A stretch of DNA of 14,149 bases, from positions 1 through 14,149 of the forward strand of contig JALOTR010000009.1 in NCBI GenBank assembly GCA_025457805.1. Reading direction: 5' to 3'. This document shows positions 1 through 5,907 of this stretch, piece after piece. Numbering within the stretch: the first letter of the stretch is position 1; every line of letters starts with the position of its first letter. The notes under the pieces are model-generated. The model worked only from the letters and a program-made list of their open reading frames with translations. It was not told where the DNA came from and did not search any database. The position numbers and the translations under genes were made by a program. Source of the stretch: Akkermansiaceae bacterium (lineage in GTDB: Bacteria > Verrucomicrobiota > Verrucomicrobiia > Verrucomicrobiales > Akkermansiaceae).

Positions 1-87
1 CGTGGAATTTAAAATGAGGGGTGATGGGTGAAAGCTCATGTTGCTTGTTTTCGTTGGGCGGTGCATGGTTTTGGCCGTTCGTCCCCA

Positions 88-645
88 ATGAAAAAGCGTT
101 ATCTCAGAATGGTGCGGAGCGCATTCCGCTCGCTGCGGCATCCGCGTTTGCGGCATCGGCCGTGGTGGCGGGCGATCACGCGGCCGATCTCAAACCGGGC
201 ACTGTGGATTCCGTGCCGGGATACGGTGGCGACGGGATTGGCGATCGGCCTGTTTTTTTCGATGATGCTGATGCCGCTCCAGATGCTGCCTGCGGCGTTG
301 TTTGCCATGCTGTTCCGGGCAAACGTGCCGTTTGCGATGGCGGCTTGTTGGATCACCAATCCAGTGACGGCCGGGCCAACCATGTTCGGGCAGTTCATGC
401 TCGGGCAATGGATGCGGGATTCGCTCGGAGTGCCGATGCCGTATTTTATTGAGCAGGTGGAATTCACGGTCAAGGGGGTGGGGGTGCTGAATGTGGCGAG
501 TTACATTCTCGGGATGATCACCTCGGGCGTGGTCGCGGCATTGCTTGCCTATCCGATCGTGCATTTGTTTTCCGCGGTGATGCCACATCATCTGCCGGTG
601 CGCCGCCGCCGGCTACGCAATGCGGCTGCAACCAACGGGTTGTGA
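88..645 (+). CDS. DUF2062 family inner-membrane protein
   Basis: This gene encodes a 185-residue membrane protein of the DUF2062 family, whose function is not known. After a very basic N-terminus (residues 1-40, many Arg) come hydrophobic stretches at about 46-76, 81-105 and 133-165. The family signature is visible: the TGLAIGLF segment near residue 49, an RANVPFA segment near 77, and Trp-Ile-Thr-Asn-Pro at 88-92. The tail (171-178) is again Arg-rich, which fits a cytoplasmic end. I chose the ATG at 88 because MKKRYLR is a typical family start. The GTG at 28, in the same frame, has a better Shine-Dalgarno match (GAGGGG at 16-21, spacing 6), so a 205-residue form is possible. It converges on the zinc-ribbon gene, with only a hairpin between the two stops. 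Nothing recognisable lies in bases 1-27. Confidence 0.82.
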   Translation: MKKRYLRMVRSAFRSLRHPRLRHRPWWRAITRPISNRALWIPCRDTVATGLAIGLFFSMMLMPLQMLPAALFAMLFRANVPFAMAACWITNPVTAGPTMFGQFMLGQWMRDSLGVPMPYFIEQVEFTVKGVGVLNVASYILGMITSGVVAALLAYPIVHLFSAVMPHHLPVRRRRLRNAAATNGL

Positions 646-671
646 ATCGAGGCTGAAAATCCGGCCTCGAT
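646..671. terminator. Hairpin between convergent genes, possible bidirectional terminator
   Basis: A perfect 8-bp inverted repeat, ATCGAGGC (646-653) and GCCTCGAT (664-671), encloses a 10-base loop. It fills the gap between the DUF2062 stop and the stop of the convergent zinc-ribbon gene, overlapping the latter by one base. The position suggests a shared terminator. There is no U-tract on either side, so it may be weak or not a terminator. Confidence 0.45.
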
Positions 672-961
672 CAGACTGCCCACAGGATCATGGCCAGCAG
701 GGTGATGACACCGAGCAGCCACCAATACCATTTGACGCCGAGTTGTTTGTGGGGGGATTTGCCAAACTCGCGAGCGACGAAATCCTCGTAGTCGAAATCA
801 TCATCCGGCAGGCTCAGGCCGTCTTCCGTGGGATCCGAGGCCCATGATTTTTTGGCGGCCTTGGTTTTCCCGGGCGATTTTTTCGCGCAACCGGGACAAG
901 GCTTTCCCACGCGGGCCTCGCGATCACAAAAGGGACAAACGTAGGTCAGCGACTCGGCCAT
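671..961 (-). CDS. Small zinc-ribbon protein with C-terminal membrane anchor
   Basis: This encodes a 96-residue protein of unknown function. Residues 9-25 form a short zinc ribbon with two Cys pairs (C9-x2-C12 and C22-x2-C25), each in a Cys-Pro-x-Cys setting. A Lys-rich stretch (27-39) and an acidic stretch (45-60, DDDFDYED) follow. The last 20 residues (about 77-96) are hydrophobic and Trp-rich, so the protein is probably tail-anchored with the zinc ribbon in the cytoplasm. I chose the ATG at 961 because it places the zinc ribbon right at the N-terminus; an upstream in-frame start at 994 would add 11 residues. It is divergent from the ATP-grasp-like gene at 1057, with 95 bases between them, so the two could share a control region. 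Ribbon and anchor are clear; the role is not. Confidence 0.75.
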   Translation of the reverse strand: MAESLTYVCPFCDREARVGKPCPGCAKKSPGKTKAAKKSWASDPTEDGLSLPDDDFDYEDFVAREFGKSPHKQLGVKWYWWLLGVITLLAMILWAV

Positions 962-1013
962 GGCGACGTTGGAAACGAAGCCCAATCCGGACATTGCCGC
1001 AAGTGTGGAGAAT

Positions 1014-1030
1014 CCCGCTTGGCAAGCGGG
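1014..1030. promoter_or_regulatory. Short perfect hairpin in the divergent intergenic region
   Basis: CCCGCTT (1014-1020) and AAGCGGG (1024-1030) form a 7-bp perfect stem with a 3-base loop, 26 bases before the ATG at 1057. It sits in the 95-bp gap (962-1056) between two divergent genes, where no convincing sigma-70 promoter was found on either strand. It could act in the leader RNA, bind a protein, or be a fragment of a dispersed repeat; the sequence alone does not decide. Confidence 0.3.
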
Positions 1031-1056
1031 CCATTGGCGTGGAGATTCGCGGCGGG

Positions 1057-2337
1057 ATGGGATTGAGTCTTTCCGAATTGCGCGACGGCCTGCCGGAAGG
1101 GGGCTTGTTTGGAGGCGGGGCGTGGCGATGGTCGCCGGAGCCCTTGAAGATCAGCCAGCGCGAGGCGCGCTTGATGATGTCGCTGGGTCATCCCCTGGCT
1201 CGGTTCCAGCAAGCGTGCGATGCGCTTTATCGGCGCAGTGCCGCCGGGAAACTGCCGGGCTGGTTGGCGGAATTGCTGGACGAAGGGAAACCGGAGTGGC
1301 TGGCAAAAATCCAGCGCGAGGCGTCGACGGCTGCTCAGTTTCCCCGGGTGATCCGGCCGGATCTGATTTTGACCGAGGATGGATTCGCCATGTCCGAGCT
1401 GGATTCCGTGCCCGGCGGGATTGGCGTGGCGGCCTGGTTGGCAAGGACTTATGCGAAGGCGGGCTTCGATGTGCTGGGCGGTGCCGAGGGGATGGTGGAG
1501 GGTTTCCGCTCGCTGATGCCGGAAGGCGGGACGATTCTGGTTTCCGAGGAATCCGTGGATTACCGGCCGGAAATGGAGTGGCTGGTGAAACAACTGGGTA
1601 CTGCTTTCACGGTGGCGGATGCGGAGGAATACGAGCCGGATGGTGGGGCGGTTTACCGGTTCTTCGAGTTGTTCGATTGGGAGTCGATCCCTGCCGCGAG
1701 GGTGATGGCGAATGCTGCGGCGAGCGGGAAAATCCGCGTGACCCCGCCCTTCAAGCCCCACTTGGAGGACAAACTCTGGCTGGCCTTGTTGTGGTCGCCT
1801 GCGCTGAAAAAAATCTGGGAACAAACCCTGCGCGGCAGTCATTTGCGCCGCCTCCAGGAACTCGTGCCCTTCGGCTGGGTGCTCGACCCCGAGCCGCTGC
1901 CGCCGCATGCCGCCCTGCCGAGGCTCGATGCCCATTCCTGGGATGAGGTGGCGCGATTCAGCCAAAAAGAACGCCACTTGGTGCTCAAAGTCAGTGGTTT
2001 CCACGAAACTGCCTGGGGCTCCCGCGGGGTGTTCATCGGCCACGACATGCCGTCCGCCGAATGGGCGGAACGTCTCGGCACGGCGCTGGAGCAATCCTCC
2101 GAACAGCCCTGGATTCTCCAGGAATTCAAAGAAGGCCGCAAGGTGGAGCATCCGGTTTTCCGCGACGATGGATCGGTGGAAATGATGACCGGCCGGGTGC
2201 GCTTGTGCCCCTATTTCTTCACCGACGATGCGGGCGAAACGAAATTTGCCGGCTGCCTCGCCACCATCGTCCCGGCGGACAAAAAGAAGATCCACGGCAT
2301 GAGCGACGGTGTGCTGGTGCCTTGCGTGATCGGTTGA
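1057..2337 (+). CDS. Uncharacterised protein resembling circularly permuted ATP-grasp enzymes
   Basis: This encodes a 426-residue protein with no name I recognise. Its motif order fits a circularly permuted ATP-grasp fold. An RPDLILTEDGF segment at about 100-110 leads into SELDSVPGGIG at 113-123, resembling the metal-binding Glu/Asn strand followed by Pro-Ser-Gly in that group. LEDKLWLALLW at 236-246 comes next. Then LVLKVSG at 308-314 with a GSRGV turn at 321-325 looks like the nucleotide-binding Lys and Gly loop, and PWILQEF at 351-357 resembles the hinge strand. Relatives with this topology make amide or peptide-like bonds using ATP, but no substrate can be inferred here. The ATG at 1057 precedes the first family-like segment. 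In-frame GTG 1039 and ATG 844 exist, but 844 would run through the divergent zinc-ribbon gene. No signal peptide is present, so it is probably cytoplasmic. Fold assignment is an inference from motifs. Confidence 0.72.
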   Translation: MGLSLSELRDGLPEGGLFGGGAWRWSPEPLKISQREARLMMSLGHPLARFQQACDALYRRSAAGKLPGWLAELLDEGKPEWLAKIQREASTAAQFPRVIRPDLILTEDGFAMSELDSVPGGIGVAAWLARTYAKAGFDVLGGAEGMVEGFRSLMPEGGTILVSEESVDYRPEMEWLVKQLGTAFTVADAEEYEPDGGAVYRFFELFDWESIPAARVMANAAASGKIRVTPPFKPHLEDKLWLALLWSPALKKIWEQTLRGSHLRRLQELVPFGWVLDPEPLPPHAALPRLDAHSWDEVARFSQKERHLVLKVSGFHETAWGSRGVFIGHDMPSAEWAERLGTALEQSSEQPWILQEFKEGRKVEHPVFRDDGSVEMMTGRVRLCPYFFTDDAGETKFAGCLATIVPADKKKIHGMSDGVLVPCVIG

Positions 2338-2375
2338 GCCCCGAGGTCCGGAAGTGCGACCTCGCAGGGGGCATT

Positions 2376-2495
2376 TTAACCACAGATTACACAGATTACA
2401 CAGATTTCTTGGATCGGGTCATTCATCAATCCGTCTTGAGGCAGAATTCCGGTAACTTTTCCCAATCTGTGTCAATCTGAGAAATCTGTGGTTCA
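2376..2495. repeat. Imperfect inverted repeat made of 9-bp ACAGATTAC-type units
   Basis: The left end (2378-2408) begins AACCACAGATT and repeats a 9-bp unit (ACAGATTAC, ACAGATTAC, ACAGATTTC). The right end (2464-2493) carries the reverse complement, ending AATCTGTGGTT (2483-2493), a perfect 11-bp match to the left end; over about 30 bases the arms match imperfectly. The roughly 55-base centre contains nothing recognisable. The element lies between the ATP-grasp-like gene (+) and the rpmB terminator (-) and has no ORF. It looks like a small dispersed intergenic repeat; similar CACAGATTACACAGATT strings are, to my knowledge, common in genomes of Planctomycetes/Verrucomicrobia type. Confidence 0.65.
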
Positions 2496-2525
2496 AATTT
2501 CGGTTTTTGGCCTGAGCCCGGGCAC

Positions 2526-2554
2526 AAAAAAAGACCCGGTGTCGCCACCGGGTC
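2526..2554 (-). terminator. Rho-independent terminator of rpmB
   Basis: A perfect 9-bp stem, GACCCGGTG (2533-2541) and CACCGGGTC (2546-2554), has a TCGC tetraloop. On the minus strand it is followed directly by seven T residues (the A-run at 2526-2532). It lies about 40 bases past the rpmB stop and has the standard form of an intrinsic terminator for that gene. Confidence 0.88.
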
Positions 2555-2593
2555 CTCGTCTTGAAACCTCGACGATAAAATCAAATCCTCACC

Positions 2594-2857
2594 TCACAGG
2601 AGGCCGGCCTTCTTGAGTGTCACGAAAGCACCATTCTTGTTGATGGTCTTGAGTGCGCGGCAGCTCAGCTTGAGGCGGACGTAGGTGCCGAGTTCCGGAA
2701 CCCAGATGCGCTTGGTTTGGAGGTTCGGGGAAACGGTGCGCTTCACCACTTTGGTAACGTGACGACCGATACCGCCCTTTTTCTTGGCCAAACCGGAACG
2801 ATGGATTCTGCCGCCGGAGCGGACGCGGGTTCCTCTGATACTGCAAATACGGGCCAT
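2594..2857 (-). CDS. rpmB: 50S ribosomal protein L28
   Basis: This encodes an 87-residue basic protein recognisable as bL28, a component of the large ribosomal subunit. Family features include the start MARICSIRGTR, the run of Lys and Arg with Gly at 20-42, SPNLQTKRIW at 43-52, the LGTYVRLKLS strand at 56-65, and ALKTINKNG at 68-76. The length is normal (L28 is usually 60-100 residues). I chose the ATG at 2857 because it gives the conserved N-terminus; an in-frame start at 2899 would add 14 residues unlike the family. No clear Shine-Dalgarno sequence precedes it, which is not unusual for this window. A strong terminator follows it and a candidate promoter lies 32-59 bases upstream, so it is probably transcribed alone. 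Cys5 and Cys66 are single cysteines, so this is not the zinc-binding four-Cys form. Confidence 0.95.
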   Translation of the reverse strand: MARICSIRGTRVRSGGRIHRSGLAKKKGGIGRHVTKVVKRTVSPNLQTKRIWVPELGTYVRLKLSCRALKTINKNGAFVTLKKAGLL

Positions 2858-2888
2858 GGTAAAAATTTTGTGGGGTTGCGGGGCGCGA

Positions 2889-2916
2889 AGGATGGCCATC
2901 GCGCCGGACCCGTCAA
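2889..2916 (-). promoter_or_regulatory. Candidate sigma-70 promoter for rpmB
   Basis: On the minus strand TTGACG (2916-2911) matches five of six bases of the -35 consensus and is followed 16 bases later by CATCCT (2894-2889), a weak -10 (three of six). Start site and leader would fall within about 30 bases of the rpmB ATG. The region overlaps an inverted repeat, GGCGCGA (2882-2888) with TCGCGCC (2899-2905), which could form a hairpin across the -10. The -35 is convincing; the -10 is not. Confidence 0.35.
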
Positions 2917-2939
2917 GACGAATCCTGCCGGTTTTGCGA

Positions 2940-3911
2940 TTAATTTTTCAGCCGACCCTTCCTCAGTTTGTCCACCCAGCGCTCGATGTCCTTGAAGATG
3001 ACCTCTTTTTTCTGGTCGTACATCAAGAGGTGGTAGGCGCTGGGGTAGTTCCGGTAGGTGGCGGAAGTGGTGGAGGGGATGCGCGCCACGAAGCCGCGGA
3101 CGTCGGAATCATTGTTGAAATAATCCTGCCCACCATGGAGGACGAGGACCGGCGAGCGGAAGGCGGCGGCGCAGTCGTTCATGCCATCGATGAGCCGGGT
3201 GAGCGCGCCGATGAGACGGAGCGTGTGCTGCTCGACATGGTAGGAATTCTTTTTGACCTGCTCGCCGTGGTTCGAGGTCTGGGTCATCTGCACATCCTGG
3301 CCGCCCGAAAGCGCATCGAGGGAAATTCTTGCCAGCGGTAGAGTAGTCGCGGCGACCTGCACCAGCCCCGGCGTCCAGGCCGGGATGTCATCGCGGAAGC
3401 GGACGATGGGCGAGGAAAGCACGAGTCCGTCGCAAGGTGGTTCGGCCGAGGGAGCCTCCCGCCAGGCGTGGGCGGCGATGAGCGCCCCCATGCTCTCGCC
3501 AAACCAGACGACCTTCGCATCCGGGTGCTGCTCGCGGACGAGCTGGGTGAAGGCGAACAAATCCCGATACCAATCCTTCGGGTTTCCGATATCTCCGCGG
3601 CGTTCGTGGATCGGGTCACTGCCTTGGCCGCGAACTTCGTAGGCGTAGAGTCCGGTTTCCGGTTGGTGCTTGAGGAGGTGGTTGCCGAGGTTGTTGTAAT
3701 CCACCGAAGCGCCGCAAAACCCGTGGATGCCGATGATCACGACGTCTTGTTGGTGGCTTTCGGAAATCCATTTGCGGTAACCGAAAGTTTCCCCCTTGGC
3801 ACCGGCGGCGGTCGGGTTGAGCACCATCGTGTATTGCGGAGAACACGATCCTCCCAGCAGCGCCACCACGCAGGCGGCGGCGATGATCCGGGCGAAGGAA
3901 ACGATTCTCAC
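2940..3911 (-). CDS. Alpha/beta-hydrolase, monoacylglycerol lipase/lysophospholipase type, probable lipoprotein
   Basis: This encodes a 323-residue alpha/beta-hydrolase of the Hydrolase_4 (serine aminopeptidase S33/lysophospholipase-like) type, likely to cleave an ester or lipid. An HGFCGAS segment at 63-69 fits the oxyanion-hole loop, and a VRGQGSD segment lies at 93-99. The nucleophile elbow Gly-Glu-Ser-Met-Gly places Ser140; Asp263 in HGGQD and His294 in AYHLL complete the triad. The N-terminus (1-22) is basic then hydrophobic and ends GGSC, so Cys23 could be lipid-modified. The residue at -3 is Gly rather than the usual Leu, so the lipobox is imperfect. The substrate cannot be told. It is divergent from the trypsin-like gene (start 4003) across 91 bases that contain a small hairpin (AAAGCG 3938-3943 with CGCTTT 3947-3952). 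It lies 82 bases upstream of rpmB on the same strand. Confidence 0.83.
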   Translation of the reverse strand: MRIVSFARIIAAACVVALLGGSCSPQYTMVLNPTAAGAKGETFGYRKWISESHQQDVVIIGIHGFCGASVDYNNLGNHLLKHQPETGLYAYEVRGQGSDPIHERRGDIGNPKDWYRDLFAFTQLVREQHPDAKVVWFGESMGALIAAHAWREAPSAEPPCDGLVLSSPIVRFRDDIPAWTPGLVQVAATTLPLARISLDALSGGQDVQMTQTSNHGEQVKKNSYHVEQHTLRLIGALTRLIDGMNDCAAAFRSPVLVLHGGQDYFNNDSDVRGFVARIPSTTSATYRNYPSAYHLLMYDQKKEVIFKDIERWVDKLRKGRLKN

Positions 3912-4002
3912 GTGGGTGACTTTCGCAAATTCCAGCCAAAGCGCAACGCTTTAGCTCGCTTTCCCCCTCGCCGCTTCAGGCGGATTGTGCCAGCGTTCCG
4001 GC

Positions 4003-4746
4003 ATGCGATCCTTGACCCGCTTTGTTTTGATCGGAGCCGCCATGGCCTTGGTTTCCTGCGCCAATTCATCCGGACCTGCCATCACCGGTCCCCGTGCGGC
4101 CGACCTCGCGTTTCTCCCCGCCAAGCCGGAGAAGGGGAAACTGTTCACGATGTATGGTTTCCAAACTCCCTCCATCTGGAAAAACAACTGGACGTCCAAC
4201 TTCGATCTAACAGGCGTCTCGTGGAACGACAACCGCACGGTCACTGCCATTTCGCCGAATCACGTGGTCATGGCCGCGCATTTCACCCGGCCGACCAATG
4301 TGCCCGTCATTTTCCATGACCGCTCGGGCAAGATCCACAACCGCAGCATCACCGGCTATGTGCCGCTGACCAGTGTGGGCGACATCACCGTGGCCAGGCT
4401 CAACCAACCGCTCCCCGCCGGGGTGAAATGGTATCGCATGGCCGGGCCGGAAGATGTTGCGCCGATGAAACTGGCCATCGTCACCGACCAGACGCGCACG
4501 CTGTCCCTCCACCGCATCGGCTTCGTGGGAGAGCGCAAGGTGATGCTCGGCTACGATCCCAACATCGAGAAAATCTATCACCGCAATCTCATCATCGGCG
4601 ATAGCGGGAATCCCGCTTTCGTGCTCCGGGGCAAGGAGCTCATGCTGCTCACCACCTTCACCACCGGCGGACCCGGCACCGGGCCTTTCTATGGTGACCC
4701 CGTCGTCCGTCAGGCGGTGCTGGATGCCATGGGCAAGCTTCGTTGA
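4003..4746 (+). CDS. Trypsin-like serine protease lipoprotein
   Basis: This encodes a 247-residue exported protein with the hallmarks of a chymotrypsin-fold protease. The signal sequence ends Leu-Val-Ser-Cys (16-19), a good lipobox, so Cys19 is probably lipidated and the protein sits in the envelope. The triad is readable: His93 in VVMAAHF, the usual Ala-Ala-His setting; Asp127 in GDITVARL, like the DIALL strand; and Ser201 in IGDSGNP, a variant of Gly-Asp-Ser-Gly-Gly-Pro with Asn for Gly. There is no obvious propeptide and only Cys19, so disulfides are absent. I chose ATG 4003 because it begins the signal peptide (MRSLTR then hydrophobic); an upstream TTG at 3985 is less likely. The E1-alpha-like gene begins 18 bases after its stop, so the two may be co-transcribed. 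Whether it is an active protease or a binding protein that kept the fold is unknown. Confidence 0.72.
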   Translation: MRSLTRFVLIGAAMALVSCANSSGPAITGPRAADLAFLPAKPEKGKLFTMYGFQTPSIWKNNWTSNFDLTGVSWNDNRTVTAISPNHVVMAAHFTRPTNVPVIFHDRSGKIHNRSITGYVPLTSVGDITVARLNQPLPAGVKWYRMAGPEDVAPMKLAIVTDQTRTLSLHRIGFVGERKVMLGYDPNIEKIYHRNLIIGDSGNPAFVLRGKELMLLTTFTTGGPGTGPFYGDPVVRQAVLDAMGKLR

Positions 4747-4764
4747 AATCATCGGAAGTCTGCC

Positions 4765-5814
4765 ATGGATTACGCATTACATCCCATCAACGCCGAGTGG
4801 TCTCCCGAGGGCAAGGTGGACTTGCTTTGGCAGATGCTGCGGATCCGGCGCTTTGAGCAGGGATGCTTGAAGCGATACAATGCAGGCAAAATGGCCGGTT
4901 GGCTTCTGCTCAGTATCGGCCAGGAAAGCATCGCTGCCGGAGTGCGCTCGCTGCTTGGTTCGGATGACCACACGATCAGCGGCCCGCGCGGGCTCGGTCA
5001 TGCGCTTGCCGCCGGGCTCGAACTCGGACCCTGCATGGCGGAGTTGTATGGACAACAAGTGGGCTGCTCCCACGGCAAAGGCGGGATGTTTTCCATGTTT
5101 GCGCCGGATCGAAACCACTGGGGATGTTATGGCAACGCCGCCGCCCAAACGCCCTTGGCCGCCGGTCTTGCATTTGGCCTCAAGCAAAGGTCCATTCCGG
5201 GCGCCGTGGTTTGTTTCCTCGGCGATGGCGCGACGAATCAGGGGGTCTATCACGAGTCGCTCAACCTTGCCGGGCTCTTCGGGCTGCCCGTGGTTTACCT
5301 CATCGAAAACAACCATTTCTCGATGGGCACCTCTGTGGCGCGCTCGTCGAGGTTTACCGAATGCCTGGCCCGCCGCGCGGAAACCTATGGCATCGCCTGG
5401 GATCATTTCAGCGGGACCAATCTCTATGAAGTCCGCGCCAAGGTATCCACCGCACTGGACAGGGCCTGCCAGGAACTCCAGCCCACTGTGTTGGAAATCG
5501 AGACCTACCGTTATTACGGCGCCAGCGTTGCGGACGCGAACCACAAAAAATACCGGACCCCCGAGGACATCGAGGAACGCAAGGCGCGGGATCCGATGAT
5601 GCTTTGGAAAATGCACCTGCTGGCCAACCAGTGGCTCACCGTAGCCGACTACGAGACAATGGACGAAGCCATCAAGTGCGAGGTCACCGCCGCCGTCCGC
5701 TTCGCCGAAGAGGGACCAGCGCCGACGCTCGCCGATGTGGGTCGGGACGTCTATTGGGAGTCCGATCACGACACGACGGCCTCGCGGATCGGGTGGCATT
5801 TTTTCGACGATTGA
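4765..5814 (+). CDS. E1-alpha-like thiamine-diphosphate dehydrogenase subunit (pyruvate/acetoin dehydrogenase type), unusual active site
   Basis: This encodes a 349-residue homologue of the alpha subunit of alpha2beta2 2-oxo-acid or acetoin dehydrogenases. These bind thiamine diphosphate and Mg and decarboxylate a 2-oxo acid for transfer to an E2 lipoyl domain. The ThDP/Mg motif is intact: Gly153-Asp154-Gly155, then Asn182-Asn183, with ESLNLAGLFGLP between and SMGTSV after. Length is normal. Against human PDHA1, recalled from memory and aligning without gaps over long stretches, several cofactor or active-site residues differ: Tyr89 is Pro74, His92 is Leu77, His125 is Ser110, Val138 is Ala125 and His263 is Ala253; Arg90 is kept as Arg75. 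No E1-beta, E2 or E3 gene is adjacent. A GGAAG six bases before the ATG is a plausible ribosome site. It may be a divergent E1-alpha or a relative with another reaction. Confidence 0.8.
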   Translation: MDYALHPINAEWSPEGKVDLLWQMLRIRRFEQGCLKRYNAGKMAGWLLLSIGQESIAAGVRSLLGSDDHTISGPRGLGHALAAGLELGPCMAELYGQQVGCSHGKGGMFSMFAPDRNHWGCYGNAAAQTPLAAGLAFGLKQRSIPGAVVCFLGDGATNQGVYHESLNLAGLFGLPVVYLIENNHFSMGTSVARSSRFTECLARRAETYGIAWDHFSGTNLYEVRAKVSTALDRACQELQPTVLEIETYRYYGASVADANHKKYRTPEDIEERKARDPMMLWKMHLLANQWLTVADYETMDEAIKCEVTAAVRFAEEGPAPTLADVGRDVYWESDHDTTASRIGWHFFDD

Positions 5815-5848
5815 TCGCAGCGAAAATTTCCGCGGTCCTTTTTGGGAA

Positions 5849-5879
5849 TTGTATGTTAATTTCCAAAACTTCGTATAAC
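5849..5879 (+). promoter_or_regulatory. Candidate promoter for the alpha-2-macroglobulin gene
   Basis: The 93-bp gap before the macroglobulin gene holds an AT-rich island (5841-5880) in otherwise GC-rich DNA. TATAAC (5874-5879) matches five of six -10 bases and lies 28 bases before the ATG. The only -35 candidate, TTGTAT (5849-5854), is weak and 19 bases away. The placement is reasonable but the -35 is poor. Confidence 0.35.
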
Positions 5880-5907
5880 TCTCGATCCGGCTTTCAGCCA
5901 TACGTCT

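Noticed and set aside
21..452. Alternative frame (143 codons) over the DUF2062 gene
   Set aside because: The overlapping frame has the DUF2062 motifs and membrane segments; this one has none.
946..2295. Long reverse-strand reading frame (449 codons) opposite the ATP-grasp-like gene
   Set aside because: It is rich in His, Arg, Pro and Gln with no family motif, and lies wholly opposite a gene with clear motifs; typical antisense openness in GC-rich DNA.
2376..2495. Insertion sequence
   Set aside because: There are inverted ends but only about 120 bp, no transposase frame and no clear target-site duplication.
5815..5848. Terminator after the E1-alpha-like gene
   Set aside because: A short T-run is present (5839-5843), but no convincing stem precedes it.
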